The notes under the pieces are model-generated. The model searched no databases, was not told where the DNA came from, and was given only the letters and a program-made list of their open reading frames with translations. From Prorocentrum cordatum (taxonomy: Eukaryota; Sar; Dinophyceae; Prorocentrales; Prorocentraceae): a stretch of DNA of 62,000 nt. This document shows, piece after piece, positions 45,300 through 56,337 of the stretch (positions within the stretch are counted from its first letter, which is position 1; each line of letters starts with the position of its first letter). The stretch is taken from NCBI GenBank assembly GCA_963575745.1, contig CAUYUJ010020170.1, positions 365,187 to 427,186 of the forward strand, written 5' to 3'. Made by a program: the position numbers and the translations under genes.

Positions 45300-46925
45300 A
45301 TTGTTTTCCAACAGAGCGACGCCTCCTGAGTCGGATTCTCATTTGCCTGGGCTGGCTAGTGCGAACGTTTCTTTCCAGCTATTTCGCAAACAGCAGCCTG
45401 AGGCCTCGCAGCAGCCTGGTTCAGACGCTATGTGATGCTCCTGCACAGCAACCACGTGGGCCGATGTGTGGTGGAGCCACTCTTTACTCGGCGGCGAGCC
45501 CAGGGGGGAAGTGAGAAGGAGAAATCCTTCTCAGAAGGCTCGGAAGTTCCCCGGCCTTCTGATAAGTTGTTTAAGCCTTCCCCGGAGACGCAGAACATGT
45601 TTCAGAAGGCGCGAGGGCTTCTGAGAAGTCCCGCCGCCTTCTGAGAAGACCTTCTTTTTCTCACGTTCTTCCCTCGCTCGCCGCCGATTTACATGAACCC
45701 CAGGAGGTGGCGTTGCAGCTCTCTCAATGCACAGCGAGCAATCTCCTGACACGGGTTGGGGCGGGGCGTTGAGGGGTACAGAACCCTAGCCAAATCGCTC
45801 CGAGTCAGGACCAGACGTGGGCCCCTCGAAAGCAAAACCTAGGGGCGCAGAGGAAGCCGCTGTGGCCTACGAGCGCAAGGTGGCCCACTACGCCCCCCAC
45901 AGCGATGTTCTGGACCGTCAGAACATCCTGTATCAGCCGCTCGTTTGGTCAGCGTACGGCCGACCCCACCCCGGCCGACATCCATCCTCCGCACACTCGC
46001 GACCCGCCTTTCCCGGCGGAGGGGATGCTCGGACGGGGCGTGGCGGTACCGCCGTTTGGCCAGCGCGGCCGGCGTAGCGCTCTGGCGGCGGGCGGCCGCC
46101 CACGTCCGGGCGTGCTGGCCAGGCGAGGGCGCCGACGACTGAGCGCCCCCCTCCCCTCCCCCGCCCGCCTTGCACGGTCTGTGCCCCCCGTTCCGCCCTG
46201 TCCTCCCCCTTGCTTGTTTGCCTGCTTGCCTGCCGTCCTCCCTCTTCTCCGGGGCCCCGAGGCCGCGCGCTGGTGCTCAGAAGACCCGGCGCTGGTGAAG
46301 CCGCCCGTTTCCCCCCTCCCCCCCCGCCTCCCTCTCATTTCTCCTCCTCTTGGCCCGGTCGCCGCGTACAGGCGCGAAGCGTCTTGCCCTGCGCTCGTGC
46401 CCGTGCAGGCGCGTTTGAGCTCTGAGAAGTGCTAGACGACGGAGTAGCCAGCAAGCAGTGCAGGTGGCAGCTGACGTAAGCCTTGCCCCTGACCGCCTCT
46501 GCACAGGCCTCCCGGGGGGCCAATGCACGGGCTGGCCTGGATAGCAGCGTGCAACATGTTGAGACCTTCTCTGTTCGTCCGGCGAACGTGGCCGAAATTC
46601 TAGACTCAATTTGCGAGGGCCCGCATGTTGTCCCACTCTGAAGCAGCTGTTTGTTTTTTTCCGCCACAGCTTAGGAGAAACTTGCTTCAGTCAGGCGGCC
46701 GCAGCGTGTTCACTGTATGTTTTCCCCTAGGTTCCGCCAGTGCTTAGGAGAACGGTGCGCTAGTCAGGCAGCAGCGCGGCCAGCAACCCTAGGCAGGGTT
46801 CCTCCTCATCTCCCTCTTCCTCTCGTCGTCGTCGTCGTCGTCCCCCTCCTCCTCTTCCATGCCGTCGCCGCTGCGCGATTTTAGTGGCAATGCGACGGAA
46901 GATCCGTCGGTGCAAGTTTGTACCC
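45300..46925. other. GC-rich gap within the minus-strand LINE
   Basis: No domain recognised. 45,520-45,660 has several CTTCTGAGAAG / CCTTCTCAGAAGG palindromic words. 46,815-46,855 is a TCGTCGTC/CCTCCTC tract. The motif 'CTTAGGAGAA' recurs at 46,671 and 46,745 within a ~75-bp duplicated stretch. Confidence 0.5.
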
Positions 46926-46929
46926 CTTT

Positions 46930-48340
46930 TCAGAGAGAGGCATCATATAGGAAACTCCAGAGGCTAGGGGGCTCCGCGGGACCTCGCCGGAGGTCGGCGT
47001 CAGCCTTGATGAAACAGTCACACCCGCCTCTGCCGTAGGGGCAACGAGCTTTGGCATTCACGGGGGAATCATCAGTGCCAACAGCAGCGGCAGGAACACC
47101 GCCATCACCGCTGCTTGCACTGGCGATGTCCTGACTCGGTGCTGGCGCCTTGACTCCCGCCGCAGCGCTCGAGGCCCCCCCGCCGCCACCGATGGAGTCG
47201 TCGCCGTCGGCGCGTTGCTGCTTGTTGCGAAGCCGCGCCACTTGTGCCAATTGGGCAGCCGTTGAACTGATCAGCCTTTTTCTTGATCTCGCCGACAGAA
47301 ACCATCACCGGAGTACGTAATGATTCCTTGAGTAATTGAAATCGCCGTTTTGCTTCAGCTTTCTCTTCAGGGGTCCACTTGTAATCACCCTCATCGGTCT
47401 CCTGATGGGGACGTCCGCCACTTGTTGGGCAGCAGGAGCAACACCAGAAGAGTCGTCCAGTGTCGCGTGGAGCTGCCTGATGAGCTTGGCATGGTGCTCC
47501 TATGCTTTAGGGGTATCGTCCTTGGCTACCTGCACTTTGGCTTTCTGGGCCTTCAGGTCGCGCGCCATGTTCTCATACACGGTGCAAGCCTTGTCGGCCC
47601 ACTGTTGCCAAGTCCGCAGCTCGTTGTAGGCCGTGTTGGCCCTCTGCTGCACCGGCGCCTCGATTGGCGCCAACAAATTCCTTCTGCTTGACCAGAAGGG
47701 GAGTACCTCTTGGCGCCCTCGGTGTCTCCATGCTTCTCAAGCGTGGCCACCAAAGACTCCAGCTCACCAAATTCACGTGCTCCCTGACCTGCACCAGCTG
47801 CTCGGGTTTGGGCCAGACCCTGCCGCCCCAAGACTGATCCGAGGCAGCGGGGTTTCGCCGCACAGCTTTGCAATGATTGCAGTGCCACTGGCCGCTCTCG
47901 TTCTCTCGGCAGTCGCAAAACCCACACGACCATTTACTGCCACCGTCGTTCTTGGCACCATGGATATAACCACCACCACCACCCTGCGGACTGACATCGC
48001 GCCACCCAGCAGCATGAGAACCGCCAGCAGGGGCCACGGTTTCGAAATATTTTGTTGCCTTGATGGTAACAGCGTAAGGAATCCTTGGGCCGACGGTGGA
48101 ACCCCAACCTGAGCCAAGATGGTCTTGAGTTGCTGGGCATGGTTGGGGGGGGAGTAGGATGAACAGGCGGAGGAGGAGGGAGGAGAGAAGAGGGAGAAGG
48201 AAGAGGAGGGACGTGGAAGGTTTTTTCTGTTCCCTCTCCTCATTCCACCTCCTGCCCCTCCTCATTCCTCCTCCTCCCGCCCTTCCTTCCGTCCTCTGGG
48301 CGAGGAAGACCGCGAGGACGTAATCACCCTTCCGATTCAC
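46930..48340 (-). pseudogene. LINE ORF1-like region with C4 zinc finger
   Basis: The minus-strand frame 48,385-47,573 contains a Gly-rich stretch, then GGSKWSCGFCDCRENESGQW and HCNHCKAVR (about 47,945-47,866). This C-x2-C-x10-C-x2-C finger with a Trp two residues ahead resembles the RanBP2-type fingers found in dinoflagellate LINE proteins. Shifted frames then give ELESLVATLEKHGDTEGAKR and LLVKQKEFVGANRG, a helical coiled-coil-like region, and finally the frame 47,250-46,930. It would bind element RNA or protein partners (inference). Overlapping stops and frameshifts make it a remnant. Confidence 0.5.
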
Positions 48341-48385
48341 TGTGCGAGTTGGACATCTCTGTTCGAGACGGGTGATGGGGGCCAT

Positions 48386-48758
48386 CGTGCCCCCGTCAGT
48401 GTTTCCACTCGCAGCGGGAAGGTTCCCTTGATCATGCTGTGGTTTTCTGTCTCAGCAGGGCCTTGCGGGACATGGGAGGAGGATGACGGGGAGGAGGAGG
48501 CCACCGAAACGATCCCGACCAAGACGATGACTCGAAGTGGCACAGCGACACCAGCCACCAGCCAAAAGGCACCAGCCAAGAAAGATAGCACCAACAATCA
48601 AAACGACACTGGCCAACACTGCGTGGCCATTCTGCCTCAAGCCAGTTCATATAGGTATATGTCGTTCCAACTTTTCCTTCATCCAGACGCCTGCGGCAAG
48701 TCCCGCCACGGTGCCAGCCCAGCATTCTGGGTGGCGACGATTCGAGGGGGCGTGAGAG
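48386..48758. other. Spacer, no gene seen
   Basis: Short frames on both strands; none recognised. Confidence 0.4.
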
Positions 48759-48759
48759 G

Positions 48760-48813
48760 ATGGTGACGATGACGGTGACGGTGACGATGACGGTGACGAT
48801 GACGATGTTTTTT

Positions 48814-48883
<70 letters not shown>

Positions 48884-48888
48884 CGGTT

Positions 48889-48929
<41 letters not shown>

Positions 48930-48930
48930 C

Positions 48931-48972
<42 letters not shown>

Positions 48973-49321
48973 CTAACGACGATGATAATGATGACGGTGG
49001 TGATGATGATGGTGATGCTGATGACGATGGTGGTGTTGGGGATAGTGGTGGTGGTAGTGATGATGATGATGGTGATGATGGCGATGATGATCATGGCGAT
49101 GATGACGACGAATATGTTGCTGCTGATGATGAGAATGATGGTGATACTGATCATGATGACGATACTGATAATACGAATAGTAATGATAATGATGATGCTG
49201 GTGATGCTGCTGGTGATGATGATGACGATGATGATGATGGCGATGAGGAATATGGTGAGGATGATGATGATGATGACGATGCTGACAATAATGACGATGA
49301 TGATGCTGGTGATGATGACGG

Positions 49322-49357
<36 letters not shown>

Positions 49358-49934
49358 GGAGGATGGGGATGGGGATGGGGATGGTGATGATGATGATGAT
49401 GGTGGTGGTGGCGGCGGTGGTGGTGATGATGACGACTATGCTGCTGATGCTGATTATGATGATGATGATGATGATGATGATGATGGCGATGCAGATCAAG
49501 ATGATGATGATAAGTTGGAGGATGAGGATGAGGATGAGGACCAGGATGATGAGGATGAGGATGACGAGGATGATGAAGATGATAACAGTGAGGATGAGGA
49601 TGAATACGAGGAGGCAGATGACATTGATTATGATGTTTTATGATGACAATTATGATGATGCTGAGGATGAGAATGAGGATGGGGATGATGAGGGTGATGA
49701 TAATGGTGAGGATGATGGTGCTGATGCTGATGATGATGACGATGATGCTGTTGATGCTGATGCTGCTGATGGTGATGATGATGCTGATGTGGATGCTGAT
49801 GATACTGATGCTGATGATGGTGCTGATGATTGGGGTCGTGTTGATGATGTTGATGCTGATGCTAATGCTGGCAGTGATGCTGATGATGCTGATGATGATG
49901 TTTATGATGATGATGACGATGATGATGATGGTGG

Positions 49935-49969
<35 letters not shown>

Positions 49970-50110
49970 GTGATGATGGTGGTAGTGGTGGTGGTGGCGT
50001 TGGTGGCGGCGGTGGTGATGATGATGATGATGAGGAGGAGGAGGAGGAGGAGCATGAGGGTCAGGAGGAGGAGGAGGAGGAGGAGGAGGAGAAGGTGCAG
50101 CAGGAGGAAG
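48760..50110 (+). repeat. GAT-rich trinucleotide array, 1.35 kb
   Basis: Imperfect GATGAT repeats with GACGAT, GGTGAT, GCTGAT and GAGGAT variants and pure runs at 48,812-48,882 and 48,889-48,972. It ends in GGAGGAGGA to 50,108. A 451-codon frame (poly-Met, then Asp-rich) and long minus-strand Ile/His frames are artefacts of the repeat. Confidence 0.95.
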
Positions 50111-50159
50111 GGTAAGGCCGTTTCATGGGACATGTTTCGTTTTCACTATTTGAGAAGCT

Positions 50160-50510
50160 CTTATGGAGTTGGTTTTGGCCGTCTTGGGGCTGCCTCGGCC
50201 TTCTGTGAGGCAGTCTTGGGGCTCTGTTGGGCCATCTTGGGGCCCTCTTACGCCGTCTTGCGCCTCTCTTGAGCCGCTTTGGGGCCTCTTTGCCGTAGGG
50301 TGGGTGCCTGGGGGCCGTCGCGGGGCCGTCCGGACGCCATCTTGGCCTTCTAAGGCCGCCTTGGGTTCCACAGGGAGCCCTCTTGGGCCGTCTTGGGGCT
50401 GTCGCGAAATGCCTCGGGCCATCGTGGCGTCCTCTCGGGCCATCTTTGGAGCCTCTTGGGCTGCCTTGGGGCTATCGTGGAGGCTTCCTGGGCCGTCTTA
50501 AGCTGACGGC
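50160..50510 (+). repeat. CTTGGGGC/GGCCGTCTTGG minisatellite, second locus
   Basis: Units of ~12-30 bp around GGGCCGTCTTGGGGC and GCCTCTTGGGC, same family as 42.8-43.3 kb. Confidence 0.85.
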
Positions 50511-50649
50511 AGCCCGAAAAGACGACAATGCGAAAAGCAATCAAGAACCCGAGTGACATTCATGATTTTGGCTTCTTCGCACTCTGCTTGGTGTCCTTTT
50601 GTGGCACTTTTGGGCCCCCTTGGAGGTATCTCGGCGGGCCGTCTTGAAG

Positions 50650-50822
50650 GCATGAGAATGCGGGAGTTGCACGATCCTCGAGCGGGTGCGCGTGGGATGA
50701 GAGGTCTGGGAGTTAGCAGCCATGCGGGAAGTGCACCATCTTCCAACAGGCACGCGTGGAATGGGGGTTTACGCATTAGCTGCCATGCTGGAAGTGTACC
50801 ATTTTCGAGCAGGCACGAGGAA
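50650..50822 (+). repeat. ~72-bp tandem repeat, three units
   Basis: The blocks GCGGGAGTTGCACGATCCTC, GCGGGAAGTGCACCATCTTC and CTGGAAGTGTACCATTTTCG start about 72 bp apart. They are followed by GAGCGGGTGCGCGTGG-like and GTTAGCAGCCATG-like parts. Confidence 0.75.
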
Positions 50823-50829
50823 GTGGCCT

Positions 50830-51390
50830 CGGGAAAGGGGGGGAATGCATCTGGCTGTCTGCAAGTACGGGGAGGCTGGACACACATATGCGGGCCGGGC
50901 CTGTTTGTGTTGCATGCTCTCGACTACCAGCTGTCTGTCTGTCGTCGGGCCGCGCCGAAGTTGAAAAGGGGTTGTGCAACCATTCTGTGTAACCATCCGC
51001 TTGTGCCTCATTTCAAGAGCCCCGCGCGCGCCCGCCAAAGCCTTGCAACCATATTAGTGTTCCCATCCGTTTGTAATTCCGTGTCTGGCCTAGCTGGGCG
51101 TGCCTTTGTGTTTGCCTTGTGCAATTTGGTATTAGGGCGTGTTTTTTTTGTGTTTGCTCCTACGGGACGGCGACGGGCCCGCGCGGCTACGCCAAACAAG
51201 TTGTTTGTTGTTCCGCGGGGCGGGAGATTACGTTTATCCATTTGGCCGTGCATGTTGCCCACCAGGCCAGACAAACATCATTATGCTTTTTTCCGCTGAG
51301 CGATCTGTTGTATTTTTCAATTCGGCCATACAGCGGCCCCGCGTGGCGACCCCAACCGCTTTGTTATTTCTTCGCGGGGGCCGATGCCGC
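50830..51390. other. Unannotated sequence
   Basis: Mixed composition with TTTGTGTTTGCCTTG-type T/G-rich words at 51,050-51,170. No gene recognised. Confidence 0.4.
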
Positions 51391-51396
51391 GGGCCA

Positions 51397-51483
51397 CATG
51401 GGGCATGGCCCATGCCCCATGGGGTATACCCCATGCCGCATGCCCAATGCGGCATGCCTATTGGGTATGCCGCATTGGGCATG
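51397..51483. repeat. Cluster of three consecutive perfect palindromes
   Basis: (1) 51,397-51,421: 25 nt, CATGGGGCATGG / CCATGCCCCATG arms (12 bp) around one base. (2) 51,418-51,435: CATGGGGTATACCCCATG, an 18-nt perfect palindrome. (3) 51,439-51,455 and 51,467-51,483: 17-bp perfect arms CATGCCCAATGCGGCAT / ATGCCGCATTGGGCATG with an 11-nt loop. Every arm begins or ends with CATG. Could form cruciforms or act as a recombination or protein site; function unknown. Confidence 0.93.
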
Positions 51484-51489
51484 TCACCC

Positions 51490-52454
51490 ACCTGTGGTTT
51501 CACACTATGTGGCCCCATGCGCCCAGAATGCGAGAGAAACATGTGTTTTTTCACACGGGTTTCGGGATGACGTGTCAGCCTTGTGTGGTTTTGCATATTG
51601 TATGGCCCCACGTGGGCGCCCAGAGTGCGTGTGCAACAGCCGGTTTTGTTGTCATGCGGTTTTGCGGGCGTGACACGTGCCCCCTTCGTGTGGTGTCACC
51701 CTGTATGGCACCATGATTCGCCTCTCTCGGGCGCCGGTCGCAGCCCCCTGGGGCCAGCGAGCCGGGAGATGGGCGGTGCTGGACCCGCGGGAGGGGGGGC
51801 GCGGGGGGGCTCGCTGCCCCCTGGGCGCCCGCGCCCGGCGCGGCGGCTGGGCCCTTCTCGCGCGCCCTTCCCCTTCCCCTGTTTCAGAGTTTCCTTCGCG
51901 CGCATCAGCTTTGCATGCTGCTGCGCGTCCTGCTCCTGTGGCCAGCTCGTGCAATTCGCTGAGGGGCTGCAGCGTTGGCCGCGCCTGGGTTGGGCCCCAG
52001 GCGCACTCCCGCGTGGCGCCCCGCGCGCGGCGGCGCGGGGCGCTGCCTCTCCCCCAGCGAGGCGAGACGGGGGGAGATGGGCCGCCTGCACCCCCGAAAC
52101 TGCCGCTCTCAGGCGCCGGGCGCGGCCCGTGCTTGGCGCGCGCGGCCGCGCCCCCGGCGGCGGCTCCGGACGCCCCGGCGGCAGCTCCAGGCAGGCCCAG
52201 TGGGCCCTGCCTGGGCCACCCGGGGGCGCCCCGTTCCAAGCGTGCGCGGGCGTGCGTTTGCACGCGGTTGGTTTTGGCATTCAGCAGGCGGCGGGCGGCT
52301 CTGTCAGCAGCGCCGGCCCCGGCTCGCGCGCGGCGGCTCGGCGCGCTGCCGCGCGCCGGCGGGCCCCCGCCGTAGCGGCCCAACGCTCGCCCCGGGAAGG
52401 CCTCGTGTTGCAGGCAAGCGGTGGCTGCGCCCTTGGTGTTTTTGTTTTGATTGG
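51490..52454. other. Very GC-rich sequence without a recognised gene
   Basis: Long frames on both strands (a 495-codon plus frame 51,583-53,070 and several minus frames) are Ala/Arg/Pro/Gly-rich and overlap one another, as expected of GC-rich non-coding DNA. 'GGCGCCGG.CGC' with 'GGGAGATGGG' parts recur at 51,725-51,775 and 52,065-52,130. Confidence 0.5.
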
Positions 52455-53012
52455 GCCGGCAAGCGGGCCGAAAGGGCGCGCGGCCTCCGCGCTGCCGCGC
52501 CGCGACGGCGCGCGCCCAACAGGGGCTCGCGCTAAGGAGTTGGGCGCGTGGCCGACTTGCCAGAAAGCCATCATCCTTGTCTTTCTCCCGTCTTCGTTTC
52601 CTCCCCTCTGCTCCCTCCTTCTTCGTTTAGTGCGCGCGTGCCTGCGCGTAAGTGGCGCAGTCTGTTGGCTTGAGATTGCAGGTTATGCGCGGCGGGAGTG
52701 GACTCTTTACTTTGCACATTTTGGCTCCGCAGCCGTGGGGCTCGAGCCAGCAGGGTTGCCCACCCGCCCCGCGTTGTTCCTAGGGGCCCTCTCTAGGTCC
52801 TCGACAAGGGCCGATGGGCCGGCGAGCGTGCTGAAAGGGCGCGCAGCCTCCGTGCTGCCGCGCCGTGCCAGCGCGTGCCCAGCAGGGGCTCGCGCTAAGG
52901 GGTTGGGCGCGTGTCCGATTTGCCACAAAGCCATCGTCCTGGTCATTATCCCGTCTTCGTCTCCTCCCCACTCGTTCCCTCCTTCTTCGTTCGTGCACAC
53001 GTGCCGGCGCGT
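52455..53012 (+). repeat. Duplicated ~200-bp segment, ~355 bp apart
   Basis: 52,455-52,650 and 52,812-53,012 share GGGGCTCGCGCTAAGG, GTTGGGCGCGTG, AAAGCCATC.TCCT and CTCCCTCCTTCTTCGTT. Similarity is high throughout with scattered substitutions. Confidence 0.85.
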
Positions 53013-53372
53013 AATTTCTTGTGCGGAAATTTCCGTCGGGCCGACTGGGGGCTCTCCAGGGCTACCATGAGATCTTTGTTTTTTGTGGTCGGGGCGCGGG
53101 CCCCCTTTGTGTTTTATTTGCGAGGGCCCGTGCGAGCGCGATTTCCCCCCAATCGAATCATTTTGTTCGCAGTGTCTTCATCCCTTCGTGTTACCAGCCT
53201 CCCCGTAGAGGGAGGTGCGACCCTCTATTAGGATTGAAAATCCATTCCAGACAACCCTTGGCATTCTTCCACGCTTCAACGTACCAGGGGACATGGTGGC
53301 GGATTACATCAGATACATCAACACGCATTCCCCACGCAACCGAAGAGGATCATTGCCGGGCTGTTCCCCAGG
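53013..53372 (+). promoter_or_regulatory. Upstream region of the metalloprotease gene
   Basis: About 350 bp without repeats precede the gene. T-rich words (TTTGTTTTTTGTGG, TTTGTGTTTTATTTG at 53,072-53,122) could correspond to the TTTT-type promoter element proposed for dinoflagellates. A TTCCCCAG immediately before the ATG could be a trans-splice acceptor. Both are weak inferences. Confidence 0.25.
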
Positions 53373-54650
53373 ATGGGACGCAGTCTGATGCTGCGCAGCT
53401 TTGTAGCGTTCGGCGCGATTCAAGCCGTGGGATCCATGTCTTTCCGTGCACCGGCTCTCCCGCCCGAGCGTGTGGAGGTTGAGGCGCTCGCGCCGGGGCG
53501 CGGCGCACCGTTCTCGCTGAGGGACGCGCGCGGCAAGGACCTGGTCGCGGAGGCTGTAAAGCTCCGTCGGTCTGGAGGTGGCAAGGGCCCATTTCCGCCA
53601 GATCCGCCCGCTCCGCTGGAGATGAAGCTAACCACCGAGCACATGGTGTTTAACCTGAAGCTGGAGCGTGCGCCCTCGCCCTTCACCAGCACGGCGGCGA
53701 TCGTTGATAGCAACGGAGAGCCGCTCCCCGGGCTCAAGATAACCGATCAGCCGGTCTTCCGCTCAAAAAACTACGGTGTCGTATTGGTCGGCGTGAATGG
53801 TAAGTTCACAGGTGTCATAAGGGTAAATGGGAGTACGCTGGAGTTCGATGTGGACCCCAGCAATGGGACAGTCAGTGTACACGATGTGGTCGCTCAACAC
53901 CCGGAAACGCTAGGGGACTACATCGCAGTCAATTCCGGTGACAGGATGGCCGACAAGGGGTACGGCACGTTCCCCGCGCCCGTGAGCGAGCCCCTGGGGA
54001 ACGGCAAGCGTGGCACACATGGGCCGGCGAGAAATTTTGATCCAGATTCTATCGACAGGTGGACCGATTGCTACCCCTACGACGCTGTCACGCGCGCTTT
54101 CTCTGTAGGGGTCGTCGTTGCAGCGACGTTCGCGGCGAACTATAACAACGATGCCAGTGCTATCACAGCCGTGGTGCAGCTCGCATTCGCAAACGCGAAC
54201 ATGGTGTACACCCCTCAGCTCAATTTCGTTTTGCAGATTGACCAGATCTACATACCGTCGTTGGCGGGTGATTCGGTATCCTGGGATAGCTGCGCGAGCG
54301 GCATCAATCAGCAGCTTACTGACTTCACTTACTGGGATCCGCCTTCTCCAGGTAGGCAGGGTCTGTGGCATTTATTCGACGATTGCTTTGTCTCCCCAGG
54401 CACGATCGGCTTGGCAACACTAGGGAACCAGTGGAATGGGATGTGCCAGATAGACGCCTTGAATGGATGTTCAAACGGGGCATGCTACCGCAACAGAGGC
54501 GTCACATGGCTCGGCTCATCAACCTGGTTGACGCTCGCTCACGAGATCGGGCACAATTTTGGGGCAGATCACGCGTTCGACAACGGGCAAGGCACGACCG
54601 GCGGAATCATGGATTACGGAGATGGCAGGTACAACGGTATTTACCAATTC
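53373..54650 (+). CDS. M12B (ADAM/reprolysin-type) zinc metalloprotease, 3' end interrupted
   Basis: A metzincin endopeptidase, probably secreted or in the secretory pathway. The start MGRSLMLRSFVAFGAIQAVG is moderately hydrophobic and may be a signal peptide. Residues ~50-190 look like a propeptide (MVFNLKLERAPSPFTSTAAI, TLEFDVDPSNGTVSVHD). The catalytic domain follows from about residue 225 (DRWTDCYPYDAVTRAFSVGV). The zinc motif HEIGHNFGADH is residues 390-400, complete with three His and the catalytic Glu. The Met-turn GGIMDYGD has Met at 413. Cysteines in GMCQIDALNGCSNGACYRN fit disulfides. The reading is intact with no frameshift for 426 codons, then runs at codon 426 (54,648-54,650) into an X-type left end; the remaining C-terminal part is missing. 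No intron is needed upstream. It is the only convincing cellular gene here. Whether it is a functional gene with an intron-like insertion or a pseudogene is open. Confidence 0.85.
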
Positions 54651-54728
54651 TTGACGCTTCGCGTATCCCCACCAGGTTCCTCCTCTTGCATGTGCATCCC
54701 GGCGTTGGCTTTTGGCCCGCTGGTAATT
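54650..54728 (+). mobile_element. Element X left end, solo copy 4, at the gene break
   Basis: CTTGACGCTTCGCGTATC followed by CCCACCAGG begins right after ATT (54,647-54,649), as in the full copies. Similarity to X ends after about 28 bp; a short different sequence leads into GGCGTTGGCTTTTGGCCCGC at 54,703, the start of an ~88-bp tandem repeat that hosts X copy 2. Confidence 0.6.
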
Positions 54729-54949
54729 CTTCACGCTTCGCGTATCCCCACCAGCCCATCTCAAAACAGCAACTCTTGCGAAGCATGCCGACAGTCGTGT
54801 TTTTCAGGCGTGTGTCCGCTTGCCCCCGCATATCTCCCTTGTTCCTCCTTCCTGCCGCCTCCTTGTACATCCTCCTTGTGGTGGGAGCGGGAGAAGGACG
54901 AGGCGGAGGAGGAGGGAGAGAAAGCGGTGGGAGGCAAGAGGGATTTAGC

Positions 54950-55035
54950 GGAGACGACGACCACAGCGATAATCCTAACAACGACGACGCACCCGACGGC
55001 GACGACGATATCGACCGCAACGACGACGACGACCA

Positions 55036-55067
<32 letters not shown>

Positions 55068-55089
55068 ACGTAGACGACGACGACGAGGA

Positions 55090-55135
<46 letters not shown>
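54950..55135 (+). repeat. GAC-rich tract in X copy 2
   Basis: Imperfect ACGACG repeats ending in a pure (GAC)n run at 55,096-55,133, unique to this copy of X. It resembles the GAC/GTC tracts of the 9-20 kb array. Confidence 0.9.
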
Positions 55136-55139
55136 TGGT

Positions 55140-55745
55140 GGGAGTCGTTGGGGCCCCTCGTGGTGTGAGTCGTTCGGCCCCATCGTCCTTGTGTGAGTCC
55201 TTCGGGCCCCTCTTCCTGGTGTGAGTCGTTCGGGCTCCTCGTGGTGTGAGTCGTTCGGGCCCCTCGTCCTGGTGTGAGCCGTTCGGGCTTCTCGTGGTTC
55301 GAGTCGTTCGGGCCTCTCGTCCTGGTGTGAGTCGTTCGGGCCCTTCTTCCTGGTGTGAGTCGTTCGGGCTCTTCGTGGTGTGAGTCGTTCGGGCTCTTCG
55401 TCCTGGTGTGAGTCGTTCGGGCTTCTCGTGGTGTGAGTTGTTCGGGCCCCTCGTCCTGGTGTGAGTCGTTCGGGCCCTCCTCCTGGTGTGACTCGTTCGG
55501 GCTCCTCGTGGTGTGAGTCGTTCGGGGCCCGCGTCGTGGTGTGAGTCGTTCGGGCTCCTCGTGGTGTGAGTCGTTCGGGCGCCTCGTCCTGGTGTGAGTC
55601 GTTCGGGCCCCTCCTTTGGTGTGAGTCGTTCGGGCTCTTCGTGGTGTGAGTCGTTCGGGCCCCTCGTCCTGGTGTGAGTCGTTCGGGCTCCTCGTGGAGT
55701 GAGGCGTTCGGGCACCTCGTCCTGGTGCGAGTCGTTCGGGCCCCT
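55140..55745 (+). repeat. GTGTGAGTCGTTCGGGC minisatellite in X copy 2
   Basis: About 22 units of 25 or 28 bp, same alternation as in copy 1 (TCCTCGTGGTGTGAGTCG and CCCTCGTCCTGGTGTGAG). Confidence 0.93.
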
Positions 55746-55747
55746 CG

Positions 55748-56337
<590 letters not shown>

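Larger units (their letters stand above)
44430..48385 (-). mobile_element. Decayed LINE (non-LTR retrotransposon), minus strand
   Basis: Reading the minus strand from 48,385 down: a zinc-finger/coiled ORF1-like region, a ~1.7-kb gap without recognised motif, then an apurinic-type endonuclease remnant at 45,242-44,860 and a proline/glycine-rich stretch as seen after LINE endonucleases. No RT was identified. Same strand and correct order support one element (inference). Confidence 0.55.

Noticed and set aside
48760-50115. 451-codon Met/Asp-rich frame and a 386-codon minus-strand frame
   Set aside because: Produced by the imperfect GAT array; no conserved domain.
52715-52735. Possible dinoflagellate spliced-leader relic (ACATTTTGGCTCCG)
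   Set aside because: Only about 11 nt match the leader core, and the gene starts 640 bp further on; likely chance. A similar partial match at 3,005-3,015 is part of element X.
51583-53070. 495-codon GC-rich frame upstream of the metalloprotease
   Set aside because: Ala/Arg/Pro/Gly-rich, overlapped by equally long frames on the other strand, with duplicated non-coding segments inside.
54625-54634. GCAG/GTACAA as the true 5' splice site of the metalloprotease
   Set aside because: The following codons (YNGIYQF) still look like normal metalloprotease sequence after the Met-turn, so the coding region probably extends to 54,650.
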